A stretch of 64,000 nucleotides of DNA from Wyeomyia smithii (Eukaryota > Arthropoda > Insecta > Diptera > Culicidae): contig NC_073695.1 in NCBI RefSeq assembly GCF_029784165.1, positions 229,743,916 through 229,807,915 of the forward strand. The letters are read 5' to 3'. Below the pieces are notes generated by a model. That model saw nothing but the letters and a program-made list of their open reading frames with translations, was not told the DNA's origin and did not search any database. Position numbers and translations under genes: made by a program. Numbering within the stretch: the first letter of the stretch is position 1; every line of letters begins with the position of its first letter. Of this stretch, positions 22,282-33,623 are shown in pieces.

Positions 22282-24669
22282 GTAAGTCTTGCCTGCCTGC
22301 CTGCCTGCCAGGCCATACGTCAGAAGGTCACCGGACCTGGTAATATTATTCAAATCAAAAGTGGAGCGGCTCCACTCGGCATCGACCTTGTTGCCAGTTT
22401 GCTTCCGTCGGCTTACATATTTAAGCCTCACGCCTAATCCTCCCAAACAAACATACGCCGAAGGCTCACATTTGAACCCAAACGTGTTTCAGATTTGAAT
22501 ATGTCATTTTTTATACGAACTAACCAGCATGAATTTATTATCGTTTGTGATAAAAAAAACTAAACCCGAGTGGTGTTTAGTTCTGACACTGTTTTACTGA
22601 GTGTTTCGAAGCGCGCACGAGCGCACCTGCAACAACGCGCACAGTGCAGCGTTTTGTATGCAAAAATCCAAAAAGCAAACAATTTTAGTTATAAACAAAA
22701 TCAGTATTAAAAAGTAATATGAATATTTTGCTCATGCAAATTAGTAAGCAACGAACTTAATGTTATGCGCTCGATAATACGATGATGCGATTGTTGTAGC
22801 AGATGACATTCCTTTCGTTCCCTAATGTTGATAAGTAAGGCTTCAAGATGACATCGGATGCTAAACCCACTTTCACTTTGTTTCAATGTTGTTTATATCT
22901 ACAAATCAAACAAGCGATATGAAGGCTACTTACAGCTTACCTTCGAGAACATTTTTTTACCATTTCTGTAAATTTTCCTGTTTAGATTTTGTGTCCTACC
23001 TTCCCATCCATTTCAATGCACTGTGCGACGCGGTCTCTTGAAGGCAGTGGGAATTTATGCATATAAATATGCTAAGCAGACTCCTAGTCCGTTGTTTGGG
23101 GTCTGTCGATTGCGCTCTTGTTGTTGCCTCGCCAGTCGGTCCATATCCGCGGCTCCGTCTGGTTAGAAGTAACACTGCATTTCATTCATGAATTACCACG
23201 AAGACCGTCGTTGTCAGTCCAGCCCCTGCTGAGGTGCAAACGTAGCTCACCTTGCATTCAACTCAATATGTATATTCAAAAAAATAAAATCTACCTCCAT
23301 GATGGACCACGGCGTGATATTGTTGTTGTTGTTGTCGTTTTACAAACGGTGCGGTAATTTGCATGAATATATAGCGGGCCCGGTTGTTGTAAAGCAGCCG
23401 TGCTTTGTTTTAGAAATGAAAACAATAACCGAACCGGATTGGTAACGCTTGGGTATCAAATGGCGTGCATCGGTGATCAGTAATCGATTATTAATTGTTT
23501 TATCGGCAAAAGGTGACACAAGCCGCTAAGGTAAACAGCAATAATGTCATTATAGTTTGATTGCTAGTTACAGGCGTTTTAAAAAAGTATTCAGTGGAAT
23601 GTTGCCGCACTTGTCTTATAGCAAGTTGCAGCTGCTTAATTGAAATTGACCCGTTATGTTTTGAGTGAAAACCTGTTCATAGAGCATTGTCAATGCACTT
23701 CAATATAAAATCTGTGAAAGTTGAAAAAAAAATGTACTTTGAACGCTAAACACAAGGTTTCATGAGAGCAAATGTATTCAGCATAAAAAACTATCCTGTC
23801 ATTTATTATTTTTATTTCATTTATCTGTAATAATGTTGAAATGGTTTGACTGTTGTACGACAACGATAAAATGGCTTTATTTGTGTTTTATTGCAGAGAA
23901 TTTTGCGAAATAAGAAAAATACCCATTATTAACATTCCTTCAGCAGCTCAAGGCAAATAGGTTTGAATTAAATTTAGCAAACTGTGCTCAAACAATTACT
24001 TAGAAGAGAGTTAGAAAGAGTTGTTAAAAAAATTATATGGTATACATAAAAAAGGTCTATTTGAAAAAAGAAAATTATGAGTGCGTGGCAGGCTTGTATT
24101 TCTCCTCCATATGTGGAAAGAGGAGACTGAATATTTACCGCAATTTTTTGCACCAAACTTCTTTATTCTGCTTTGTGCTGTGTTTCTGCCGCTCGCAGAA
24201 AAATTAATACACTGGCTGCTTACAGCACAGGTGAGCGAAACAAGAGTGGTGAATCACTCTAGTAAGAATACACAGAAGTACACAGAAACCTGAAAATTTT
24301 TAATTAAACGTCCTTTTCATCCCCATTGTAATGATAGATCGGTTGAAGATGTTCTATGAAGAGTGTCATGTGTTACAGCAGTTTTAGTAATTCAACGAAT
24401 AACCAAACGGCCGAATCGAACATGTTTTGGTAATTCTATTATAACTCTTGCTTTAGACAATATACATCTCTGATTTTGACATATTTTATGTAAAATAGCA
24501 TGATCTTTCGAATGGAATTAACAAATTTGAATAGGTTCAAAAATCAATTTTTCTGAAAGAAACCTATATGGCGTCTAAATTCAATATGGCGACCACCTAC
24601 TTCGACATTTGCGAAAGAAGGCTTTGTTTTTCCCTTTCCAATGATTTGATTAATAATTTTATTAAGGAA
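22282..24669 (+). other. Shank: Shank intron, first part
   Basis: The start of a 13,264-nt intron. It has a short CCTG repeat (22290-22309) just after the donor, and a moderately GC-rich low-repeat zone (22,560-23,550) with a GTT microsatellite near 23,317-23,332. No gene or RNA was recognised. Confidence 0.5.
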
Positions 24670-24899
24670 CTGGCTGACCCGGCAAACTTCGTCCCGCCTA
24701 CTTTAGTGTTTAATTTAATAATTTTAAACATTTCAAATTTATTATTTCCTTGCGATTGGATTATATCGTTTAAAAATAATTGGTTTAATCGGAATGGCAA
24801 ATCCTCAACTTTTGGCTTTTGTACTTGACCTCTATTCCGGATATATATTGGGTGCATTTCAGTTATTTTCGTTGTTTTCCAGATACTGAAAGTGGTCAT

Positions 24900-26120
24900 C
24901 TTCTAATTCAAAATGGTGTCCAGGGTCAATGCTTGGCTTCTTTACATCATTTCGATTACGGACTTATCCATATGTAGTAGTATTCGGTTATTTTCGGCTG
25001 TTTTCCCGAAATTGCCATTTTTCAATTCAAACTGTTGTCTAAGGTCAATTTATAGCTCCTTGCATCATTCTGGATCCGGTGATCCGAAACCGTAGGTCGC
25101 CATCTTGGATTTAAAAATGGCACTTGGAAACAATTTCTGGCCCCTGAGCGCCATTCTGGTTTAAGAAACCCCCATATTGGGTATTATTTGGTCATTTTCG
25201 GCTGTTCTCCAGAAACCGGATGTCACCAGCTTCGAATTCAAAATGGTGTCTGTGGTCGATGCTAGCTCCTGTGTATCATTCTGGTTCCGAAGATACTCAT
25301 TTTGTATGGAAATCGGCCATTTTTAGCTGTTTTTTAGAAACCGGAAGTTGCCATCTTACAATTCATAATGGTGTCTGAGGTCAATTTTCAGCTTCATTCT
25401 CGTTCCAGAGATACTCATATTGGGTGGTACTTTAGGCTGTTTCCAGACACCGGAAGTCGCCATCTTACAATTCAAAATATTGTCTGAGGTCGATTTGTGG
25501 CTTCAGTGCATCATAACAATCCCGGAAATACGCATATTGAGGGGTGTTTGGTCATTTGCCGCTGTTTTTCGGGAACCGGAAGTCGCCATCTTGGATTTCA
25601 AAAAGGGCATTTGGGAACAATTTCTAGCCTCCGTGCGTCAATCTGGTTAAAGAAACGCTCATGTTGAGTGGTATTTGATCATTTTCGGCTGTTTTCTAGA
25701 CACCGGAAGTTACCATCTTACAATTTGAAATGTCTGAGGTCGATTTGTGGCTTCAGTGCATCATAACAATCCCGGAAATACCCATATTGGGTGGTATTTG
25801 GTCATTTGCCGCTGATTTTCAGAAACCGGAAGTCGCCATCTTGGTTTCACATTGGCATTAGGAAACAATTTTTGGCCTCTGAGCGTCATTCTGGTTGAAG
25901 AAACACTCATATTGGGTGGTATTTGGTCATTTTCGGCTGTTTTCTAGACACCGGAAGTCGCCATCTTACAATTCAAAATGTTGTTTGAGGTCGATTTGTG
26001 GCTTCAGTGCCAATTCCGGAAATATCCACAATTCCGGAAATATTCATGTTGGGTGGTATAAGGTCATTTGCCGCTATTTTTCAGAAACGGGAAGTCGCCA
26101 TCTTGGATTTCGAAAAGGTA
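24900..26120. repeat. Minisatellite, unit about 120 bp (CCGGAAGTCGCCATCTT)
   Basis: About ten diverged units, with CCGGAAGTCGCCATCTT-type cores near 25217, 25340, 25450, 25575, 25701, 25826, 25952 and 26085, spaced 110-130 bp. Odd and even units differ (TTACAATTCAAAATG versus TTGGATTTCAAAAAG), so the higher-order period is about 245 bp. Confidence 0.8.
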
Positions 26121-26154
26121 TTTGGAGACATGCCAGAAGAAGGAAGGGTATCGA

Positions 26155-27000
26155 AACATTATGGACATGTTTGTTACACCTAAAAACATTCACCTGCTGA
26201 ATTTGGTTATATTTGCTTGATTGGCTGAGCTGTCCGAAATTTGAGTTTCATTTGTATGGGACCCCTCCCTTATAGAAGAGAGAGGGGTGTCAAACCATTA
26301 TATTTGTTACCCCTAAAAACAATCACCTGCCAAATTTGGTTCCATTTAGTTGGTTAGTTCTCGAGATAAGCAGAAATTTGTGTTTCTTTTGTTATGAACC
26401 CCTCCCTCACAGAAGAGGGAGGGGAGTCGATCCACTATGGACATACTTGTTACCTCTAAAAACATTCACATACTAAATTTGGTTGTATTTGGTTGATTGG
26501 TTCTCGAGCTGTGCGTAGTTCGTATTTCATTTGTATAGGACCCCTCCCTTGTAGAAGAGGAAGGGGTGTCAAACCATTATGGATATATATGTTACCCCCA
26601 AAAACATCTACCTACCAAATTTGGTTCTATTTACTTGGTTAGTTCTCGAGATGTGCAGAAATTTGTGTTTCATTTGTTATGAACCCCTCCTTTTCAGAAG
26701 AGGGAAGTGTGTCGAATCAACATGGACATATTTACTACTCCTAAAAACATCCACATGCCAAATTTAGTTCCATTTACTTGGTTAGTTCTCGACATGTGCA
26801 GAAATTTGTGTTTCATTTGTATGGGACCCCTCCCTTCCAGAGGAGGGTAGGGTGTCGAACTAACATGGACATATTTGTTACTCCTAAAAACATCCACTCG
26901 CCAAAATTGGTTCCATTTGCTTGGTTAGTTTTCGAGATGTGCAGAAATTTGTGTTTCATTTGTATGGGACCCCTCCCTTGCAGAAGGGGCAGGGGTCTCG
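26155..27000. repeat. Minisatellite, unit about 143 bp (GGGACCCCTCCCTT)
   Basis: Six units, each with ATGGACATATTTGTTAC, CCTAAAAACATYCACATGCC, TTTGGTTCCATTTGCTTG and TTTCATTTGTATGGGACCCC. The last four are spaced about 143 bp apart. The ORFs in this array are repeat readings, not genes. Confidence 0.85.
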
Positions 27001-27128
27001 AACTATCTTAGTCACCTTTCCCGGCCCCTAAAACCCCTATATACAAAATTTCACGCTGATCGGTTCGGTAGTTTCCAAGCCTATATGAATCAGACAGACA
27101 GACGGAGCTGAATTTTTATATGTTTAGA

Positions 27129-28657
27129 TTCAAGAGCTAGAGCAATTTTGGTGAGCGAAGTTTTGACGCAAAACGAAGACACTAAAAAAATTATTGATTT
27201 CCAGTTAACGAGGGGTTCGTCAATTTGATCAACTAAATGCAGTTTCTTTCCTTATCCAACATGAGCTTCCAAAAAAATTCTTCAATTGGTTGCAATGGTA
27301 AAACATCAATGTGGTTAACATGATGATAAATTAATAGTAATGGACGAATAGCAAACCTAATAGGAATGGCAAAAATTCGAAGACTGGTACACTTGGCTAA
27401 CATAACACAAAAAGAGTAATAATGAAAAAAGGTCATAATATAAAAGGGAGTATATAAGGTAAAGCTGGTAAATTTTACCCCCCCTGCCCCCGATTTTATC
27501 ACATTTTTCACCCGATTTTATCATCATAAAACCTTTCATTAAAAAAATGTCAGGGTGAACTGATTTTCTATTACCCTTCAATATTTAAGATATTTTTCAT
27601 AATTCTGTGTGTCATTCTGGATGCAGTTTACATTAAAAATTCAACCGATGCACAATGTTACATTTTGCTGTTATCGTGCGAATAATTGATTAGTGATACA
27701 AATGTTTATTTTAACCGTATAATATGTTCGGAGAAGTTTCAAAAAATTTGAAAACGCATCTTTTGAATGTCATGTAGAAAGCTTGAAGATCAATTCTCCT
27801 AAAAGTGAGATAGAATATTTACTTTTTCATTAGATAAAGAAAGACGCTTGGTGTCTTAGGCAAAGTATTAGGTGATCTCAAAACAAGAAACTTTACAGAA
27901 GACATCATGTTTCTATCTCTTAGATATTGCAAGCAACATCAAGTTTTCTATGAGAAGGCATTGAAAATCGTTATTTACATTTTAAGATTTTTCTGGTTGC
28001 AATATGTGAGAGATATCAGCATGCTGTCTTCGGCAAAGTGGGGGTGAGTGAGGTTAGTGTTGTGAGAACATCTAATATTTTGCCTATGGTACTGCGCTAC
28101 AAAAAAGCAAGCAATTCATTTTACCAATTCAAACAAAAACATGAACAATAAAATAACTTAATTGTAATTTATTTGCATCGATTTTTTTTGGGTTTTTTAT
28201 TTTGTAAGGTTTGTTAAGAAAAGTTTCAGGCAACTGAATTATCTATCTAAAAAAATGTTTTAAAAAAATAGTGATGATCGATTTTTTATAGTCACTTTTT
28301 GTTTTTAATTTTTTTTTTCAGTACAGGATCTCAAAATGAATTTTTTAAATATTTTTTTTAAAGCTTAAACAGTTTTCTCAAATTCATCCCTTGACAACTT
28401 TTCTCTATCTTTAGTCATTATTCAGATATATCGATTTGTGAAAAAACAACTGTAGCTTTTTTCGTATGTTTGTACAGATAAATTTTCCAAAAAAAAATTA
28501 AAATCGCTGATTTCACGTATTTAGTTATTGATTTAACATCTTCAATAAAAAAAATAAAATTTGAAAAATTTCCCGATTTTATCACTTTCCCTATTTTATC
28601 ACGCCAAAAATCAACAGGGTGAGATATAATCGGGTGATCACTGTATATATATATATA
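27129..28657 (+). other. Shank: Shank intron between Helitron-like and Tc1 elements
   Basis: AT-rich. CCCGATTTTATCA-type blocks occur near 27490-27525 and, inverted as ATAATCGGGTGATCA, near 28628-28641, so a diverged inverted-repeat element may fill 27465-28645. A TCTTCGGCAAAGT motif lies near 28024. A (TA)7 tract at 28644-28657 borders the Tc1 element. Confidence 0.4.
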
Positions 28658-30125
28658 CAGTGTCGGACAAAACGTTAAGACCACTCCAATGCGAAAACTT
28701 CAAATAAGCTTTCAACTGCCAATTCATATATGGTATATGCGAAACTTAGCGGCGAGCACTTATACTAGAATGACAATTTTGAAAACCGCAAGTTTAACGC
28801 AATCTAAGCAACCCGTTTTAGCAAAACGCACTAAGGGCTATCAAAGGTTGAAAACCGGTGCGACAAAATTTAGGACCAGTTCCTCGTTTCGGCTGTTTCG
28901 AGTGTTATTTCGATTGATTTTTGAAGAAAACTTAATATTTCTCGGTGATATTTTATGTTTTCGGGTCCTGGTAAGTGTTTATCATATAAACAAGAAGTGT
29001 GTGAGGTTTAAATTCTCAAATTTCTGTTGCAGTCAACGAAAAATGGGTCGCGCTCAGAATTGCACAGAAACACAACGGATGGTCATTCGCAAAATGTCCA
29101 AGGCAGGCACGATCCAAAACTTTCGTGTTTAATGCCCTCCACGACCGCAAAAAATCCGAAACAAGTGGACGCCCAAGGAAAACGACCGGGAAGGATGATT
29201 CTGCCATTAAACGAGCCTCCCAGAAAGATCCCTTCAAGGCCTCAAAAAAGATCCGGGACGAACTGAAGTTGTTCCCGTGTTGAAGTTGTCCGTGAGTTCC
29301 CGGACAGTTCAGCGGCGGCCGGCGGAGTAGGGGCTAGGCGGTAGAAGCCCCCGGAACGTCCCGATGCTGACGCCGAACCATCTGAAGGCGCGGTTGAAGT
29401 TTGCGAAAGATCATTTTGATTGGATTGGTCCGGAGAAGGAAAAGAAGTGGCGAAATATTCTGTGGTCGGATGAGACGAAGGTAAACCTCATTGGCTCAGG
29501 TGGAAAAACTTGGGTCCATCGCCCAATATGCTGCGCTTACATGCCCCAGTATACAACGAAGACATTTAAGCATGGAGGAGGGAACATTATGGTGTGGGGG
29601 TGCTTCTCCTGGTACGGGGTTGGCCCCCTGTACTGGGTGGATAAGATCATGGATCAATACCTCTACGCCCAAATTCTAAGGGATGTTATGCTGCCACATG
29701 CCGAATGGGAGATGCCCCTGAAATGGCAGCTCATGCAGGATAACGATCCGAAGCACACCGCCAAGACCATCAAAAACTGGCTCCAGGAGAACAAAATCGA
29801 CGTCATGGAGTGGCCAGCGCAGTCACCCAATCTGAACCCTATAGAGAACCTATAGGAGATCGTGAAAAGGTCGGTGTACATGGAAAAGTCGAAAAATAAG
29901 CAGCAACTGTGGGATAGGATCCAAGCCTGTTGGTACGCCATCCCGGTCAGCACGTGCCAGAAGCTGGTGGAATCCATTCCGAACCGGGTGCGTCAAGTGA
30001 TGCGTAACAAAGGTTACACGACCAAATACTAACCCTAGAAGCTTTTCACGGTATTAATTTCCTTGTTTCATTTTTTTTTACCATAAATTTCAAAACCGGT
30101 CTTAATTTTTGTCGCGTCTTTTTAG
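28658..30125 (+). mobile_element. Dead Tc1-family transposon
   Basis: The 5' end CAGTGTCGGACAAAACGTTA follows TA (28656-28657), the canonical Tc1 target. The transposase pseudogene is at 29043-30032. The 3' end is degraded: GGTCTTAATTTTTGTCG near 30097-30113 is a poor inverted match to the 5' end, so the right boundary is approximate. Confidence 0.8.
29043..30032 (+). pseudogene. Tc1-type transposase (DD34E), frameshifted
   Basis: An N-terminal HTH region begins MGRAQNCTETQRMVIRKMSK at 29043, stops at 29130, and continues in the next frame (RKKSETSGRPRKTT, FKASKKIRDEL) to about 29278. It returns to the first frame for RTVQRRPAE and, after TAG, MLTPNHLKARLKFAKDHFDW (29364). The catalytic part is well kept: SDET (first Asp), QDNDPKHTAK (second Asp) and SPNLNPIEN (Glu). 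TAG at 29853-29855 replaces a Trp codon expected after PIENL. The frame then runs to GYTTKY and the stop at 30030-30032. At least two shifts and two stops make it inactive. The enzyme would have cut and pasted the element into TA sites. Confidence 0.9.
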
Positions 30126-30529
30126 TTATTAAGTATGCTTGAAACGCATTTTTCAATGAACTACTATTGTTTCAACTACATATGTTATAAATTTCTTCGA
30201 ACAATGCAAAAAAATTATTAAAAAAAAATACAGCGGTAGTTTTTTCAAGAAAAAAAATTAAAATCAATTGTTTTTTGACACATTAAAAAATGAAAAATAA
30301 ATAAACCAGAACAGCCTGGTTGATTGGTACGATGTCTTCGGCAAACTTGTAGACAGTAATTTCGTCCTTCCAGAGAAAAATATGTAACGCAATATTCATT
30401 AAAAAATTTAAGAAGAATAACTCTTAAATATTATTATTGATTAAATATCTCTAATAATGCAATTTTTTAAATAATCAACATTTTTTGTTACGTAAACTAC
30501 ACAACAACAATATAACAACAATACCGCAC
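30126..30529 (+). other. Shank: Shank intron, no gene
   Basis: AT-rich. It contains a GATGTCTTCGGCAAACTTG motif near 30329, one of several dispersed CTTCGGCAAAGTTG-type copies in the window. Confidence 0.5.
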
Positions 30530-30785
30530 GCTAGCCTGGGGGCTAATGCGGTCTCGATCAACTAGATTAGTTGAGAGAATTCGTTATCGATATTGTTTTC
30601 GGCACATTCTGCATGTTGTAGGATAAGTACAACGATACACCGTGCCGCAGTGCTGGGTCGAGAAAATTTCCAGCTCGAAAAATTGCTCGACCTGATCGGG
30701 AATCGAACCCGGTATCACAACCGTGTGGGAGAGCGTGCCGACCGACATCGCTAACCCGGAACCACGGGGACCACGTGAACTACAC
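30530..30785 (-). mobile_element. tRNA-derived SINE, family A
   Basis: On the minus strand the head has an A box, GGTTAGCGATGTCGG, and a perfect B box, GGTTCGATTCC, about 50 bp apart. Then comes a tRNA-unrelated body with AACAATATCGATAACG. It is about 255 bp and copied by LINE enzymes in trans. The cloverleaf is degenerate, so it is not a functional tRNA gene. Confidence 0.75.
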
Positions 30786-30792
30786 AATGTTA

Positions 30793-31690
30793 GTTAAACA
30801 CAGGTGCGGCAAACCGAAAAAAACGAAAGATTATAGTTATTCAACCATTCCTGTAGTTTTTGGTACCCGTAGTCATCGTAAAGACGCATCAAAAGCTCCG
30901 ACTCACTAAAACGCTAACCGTGCGCCTCCTTTCACTGTTGAATCCATGGAGACGCCAAATAACCATTGAACAGCGTTCTAGAGAACAAGTTTAGAGGAAA
31001 ATTTAGATGTAATGCTCGATAATTATACTCTAGAGAAGAACTTTCTGCTAAAAAAATGCGCATGGAGGCACATTTTTTTGTAATCACATATCAGGGTGGC
31101 CAAAAGCTTCAGTGAAACCCAATATTAAACATTCTTATTTTAGCAGATAGAGTTGAACGTCGTTCTACAATGTTGTAGCCCCGCTAACTTTGCGCAACTT
31201 TGTGGAAGAAAGTTTTTTTCTACCCTTCAAAATAATCGATTTAGAGCTTTTTTACTAAATCACAATAAGGAAATTACAGGTGCGGCCCTGAAGCTCAAAC
31301 TGGAAAAAAAGAAAGAATGAAAGGTATCTAAACATTCCTGTGAATTTTTGTGCATCTAGCCATTTCAAAAATGCTTCAAAAGCTCCCACCAGCTCACTGT
31401 TGAATCGATGAAAACGCCAAATAATCATTGCACGGCGTTCTAGAGAACGAGTTTGGGGGATCATTTAACTCTGGGTCTCGTTAGTAGTATTTTAGAGAAA
31501 AGCTTTCTTCTACAAGGTAAAACATATGATGAGGCGATTATTTTTATGTTATCACAAATAAGTGTGGCCCCTTTTTTAAGAAAATTGTTCTACAATGTTG
31601 CTTTTCCTTTAAATTCAAGTAATTTCGTAAAAAAAGTTTTTTCCAACTTTCAAAAAAACCTATTCAGAGCTACTTTATAATTCATAAATT
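30793..31690 (+). repeat. Direct repeat of about 470 bp (two units)
   Basis: Units at about 30793-31260 and 31265-31690 share ACAGGTGCGGC, ATTCCTGTRRTTTTTGGT-like blocks, CTTTCACTGTTGAATC/CTCACTGTTGAATCGATG, GACGCCAAATAA and GCGTTCTAGAGAACRAGTTT. They belong to the CACTGGTCGACAAAAG fold-back family (see 58618-59220). Confidence 0.65.
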
Positions 31691-31749
31691 AGAATAAGGT
31701 GAAAATGAATCAGTTTTCGCCGTTTTAAATTTTAAGTACGAAAACGACA

Positions 31750-32088
31750 TTGTTTAATTTAAAAAAGGACAATCTTTTTCTTCTATCTGTTATGTTTCAC
31801 GTGTTTCGGAAAACTCATTTGGAGATATGCCCATCATGCGCAACTCATATTCTGGATTCTCATCTTGATAATGTCAAAGATAATATGGGAGCATATTTTG
31901 AAGAACATGGCGAGCGTTTTCACCAGGATATTAAAAGTTTTGAAACGCGTTACAATAAACAATGCAACGAGGCAATGTTAGGAGACTATATCGATTATCG
32001 AATAGCAGCAAACCCAAACGTTCATTCAAAAGAAAAAGATTCAAGTTTATTAGAAATATGTAAATGTATTTTGCTTTTAGTGAAATAA
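31750..32088 (+). pseudogene. Remnant of an arthropod repeat-encoded protein (EHGERFHQDI motif)
   Basis: An open frame of 112 codons; the first ATG is at 31792. It contains ILDSHLDNVKDNMGAYFEEH, then GERFHQDIKSFETRY and a MLGDYIDYRI tail. I recognise HSHLD...NLG...EHGERFHQDI...MMADY from uncharacterised, multicopy proteins scattered through arthropod genomes, which suggests a transposon-carried or host-captured family. Its function is unknown. It has no stop codon inside but lacks the N-terminal part of those proteins. It lies between a direct unit (31265-31690) and an inverted unit (32110-32345) of the same repeat family, so it could be cargo. It may be only the C-terminal fragment of a dead gene. 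Confidence 0.5.
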
Positions 32089-32109
32089 TGATGAGAAAAC
32101 AAATTAAGA

Positions 32110-32345
32110 TAACCTATTTTTTGAAAATTTAGAGCGCTGTGCAATGGTTATTTGGCGCCACCATTGATTCGATCAGTGAAAGGAGGCGCACTGTTCACGT
32201 TCGCGTTGGAGTGGATGGCAGCTTTTTTAAAATGGTACCGGGCAAACAACATTCACAGGAATGAATAATTCTTCCATATTTTTCCAGTTTGAGCTTTCTT
32301 TTCTCTTTTGTCGGCTAGTGTAATTGTGTGAATGTGAAGAATAAA
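32110..32345 (-). repeat. Inverted unit of the CACTGGTCGACAAAAG family
   Basis: Read on the minus strand: CACTAGCCGACAAAAGAGAA, AGCTCAAACTGGAAAAA, ATTCCTGTGAATG, GCGCCTCCTTTCACTG and GGCGCCAAATAACCATTG. These match 30793-31460 in reverse orientation. Confidence 0.65.
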
Positions 32346-32854
32346 AAAGTAAAATTGGGAAAAAAAAATACAACTTTGCCGAAGGTGCTTGAGCGATCAA
32401 ACAAACTGTTTTGGCTCTAAAAGTATTTTTATCATTAGTAAGTCCTCGGTTCTGTATTTTTTTTTGTTTTATGTACTAGCACAGAGTTTTTGTAACAGTA
32501 AATCTTGCTCTGGGAGGTTTTTTATAGTACCTTCGGCAAAATTGCACATAATTTTTTTTTTTTGACGTCTTACCGCACTATATCGAGATACATTCTCATG
32601 ATGACTATCGAACTAAGGGTTCGGGTTTTACGTTATTTTTTTTTAGAAAATGTAAAAATTTTTTCTCTTTTTTTTATGATCTCACAGCTATTTAACTTTG
32701 CAATTTTCATGAAGAAATGTGAGAAAAGTATGTTTTACTTTTTTTTTCTATTTTTTGTTTTGTAATTTTTTTTAAAGTGTCTTCGGAACCGCAGAATTAT
32801 TATTATCTACAACGTTTTCGAAGACGTTACACCGATCTAACAAACTTTTTCGGT
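32346..32854 (+). other. Shank: Shank intron, T-rich, no gene
   Basis: Contains CAACTTTGCCGAAGGTG (32371) and ACCTTCGGCAAAATTGC (32531), an inverted pair of the dispersed motif about 160 bp apart. No coding sequence was seen. Confidence 0.5.
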
Positions 32855-33208
32855 TTATTTTTTTTTATTCTCGCTTAATTTCCGTCGGTCTAGTTCCGCC
32901 ACTGTTGTTGTGCCAATCACCGACGCCCGGGGAGGCGACTCCACCCAGGACCCTAACTCACGACCCGTTGATTAACGGACCGGCGCCAACGGCTTTACTT
33001 CCTCATGCGATGGAAGGCGTGATCCCAGAGATTTTTCACCTCAGTAAATCTCCCGGTGTCGGCTAGGATTGAATCTAGACCGGTTGGGTTGGTTGTGAGT
33101 GGATCACGCCACCTCACAACCATGGACACCTATGTCAGCGGTGGGATTCGAACCCAGGCGTCGAGCGTGGTTGGCGGAGACGTTACCAACCACGCTAGGC
33201 CCCCGCTC
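32855..33208 (-). mobile_element. tRNA-derived SINE, family B (Feilai-like)
   Basis: On the minus strand it starts GCGGGGGCCTAGCGTGGTTG with an A box (TAGCGTGGTTGG) and a B box (GGTTCGAATCCC), followed by a body of about 270 bp and an A-rich tail (AATAAAAAAAAATAAA-like, 32855-32870). Length and tRNA-like head resemble the Feilai SINE of Aedes. The name is from memory of the family and is not checked. Confidence 0.75.
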
Positions 33209-33623
33209 TAACTTTTTTGGTTTAATGAATATTTGTTATTATCAATACTATTCTTACATAAAACCTTTTCATAAATTATTCGTGATTTGAAAACAATACT
33301 AATAGCACAATATGATATCTTTAGCCCTTGAGAACATCTGTGAAATGTTACAGCCAAATGAAAACAGAACATAATTGGCACGTTTTCGATAGGATTGTTC
33401 AAATAGTGGAATCGAAAGCTTTGATAAAAACTCAGAAAAAAAAAATGAAATAATAAAAATTTGAACAATAATATAACGTTTGCGGTGAAAAAATTGACAA
33501 AGTTGCCGATTTTCCATGGGTTTACCTTCACACGCACTGACGAAACTACCTATGCAGCATCAATCATAATAACCCATGAGTCAGCAGAAAAAATTTGTCA
33601 GCTCTATCTGGTGAACACTAACC

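Larger units (their letters stand above)
24670..27128 (-). mobile_element. Helitron-like non-autonomous element with internal minisatellites
   Basis: On the minus strand it begins TCTAAACATATAAAAATTC (5' TC at 27128-27127, preceded by A), runs through a CTGTCTGTCTG block, and ends ...GCCGGGTCAGCCAG|T at 24670. TC...CTRR ends inserted between A and T are Helitron hallmarks; here CTAG would be mutated to CCAG. Similar GACGAAGTTTGCCGGGTCAG ends occur in arthropod genomes, known to me as Helitron-like sequences. Inside are two tandem arrays (24900-26120 and 26155-27000). No Rep/helicase gene is present, so it could move only with help. The assignment is an inference; a tandem-repeat-bearing MITE is the alternative. 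Confidence 0.5.

Noticed and set aside
21968..22285. Exon 21950 as a stand-alone 105-codon gene starting at ATG 21968
   Set aside because: Homology continues upstream of this ATG to the acceptor at 21949 and the frame is spliced at both ends.
22045..22437. 130-codon frame overlapping the Shank exon
   Set aside because: Another frame of the GC-rich exon running into the intron; shadow.
24900..27000. CRISPR-like regular repeats
   Set aside because: Units are 110-145 bp without short spacers, diverged, and in a eukaryotic intron; they are minisatellites.
30530..30785. Possible tRNA gene on the minus strand
   Set aside because: Boxes A and B are present but the acceptor stem and cloverleaf are not convincing, and a SINE body follows.
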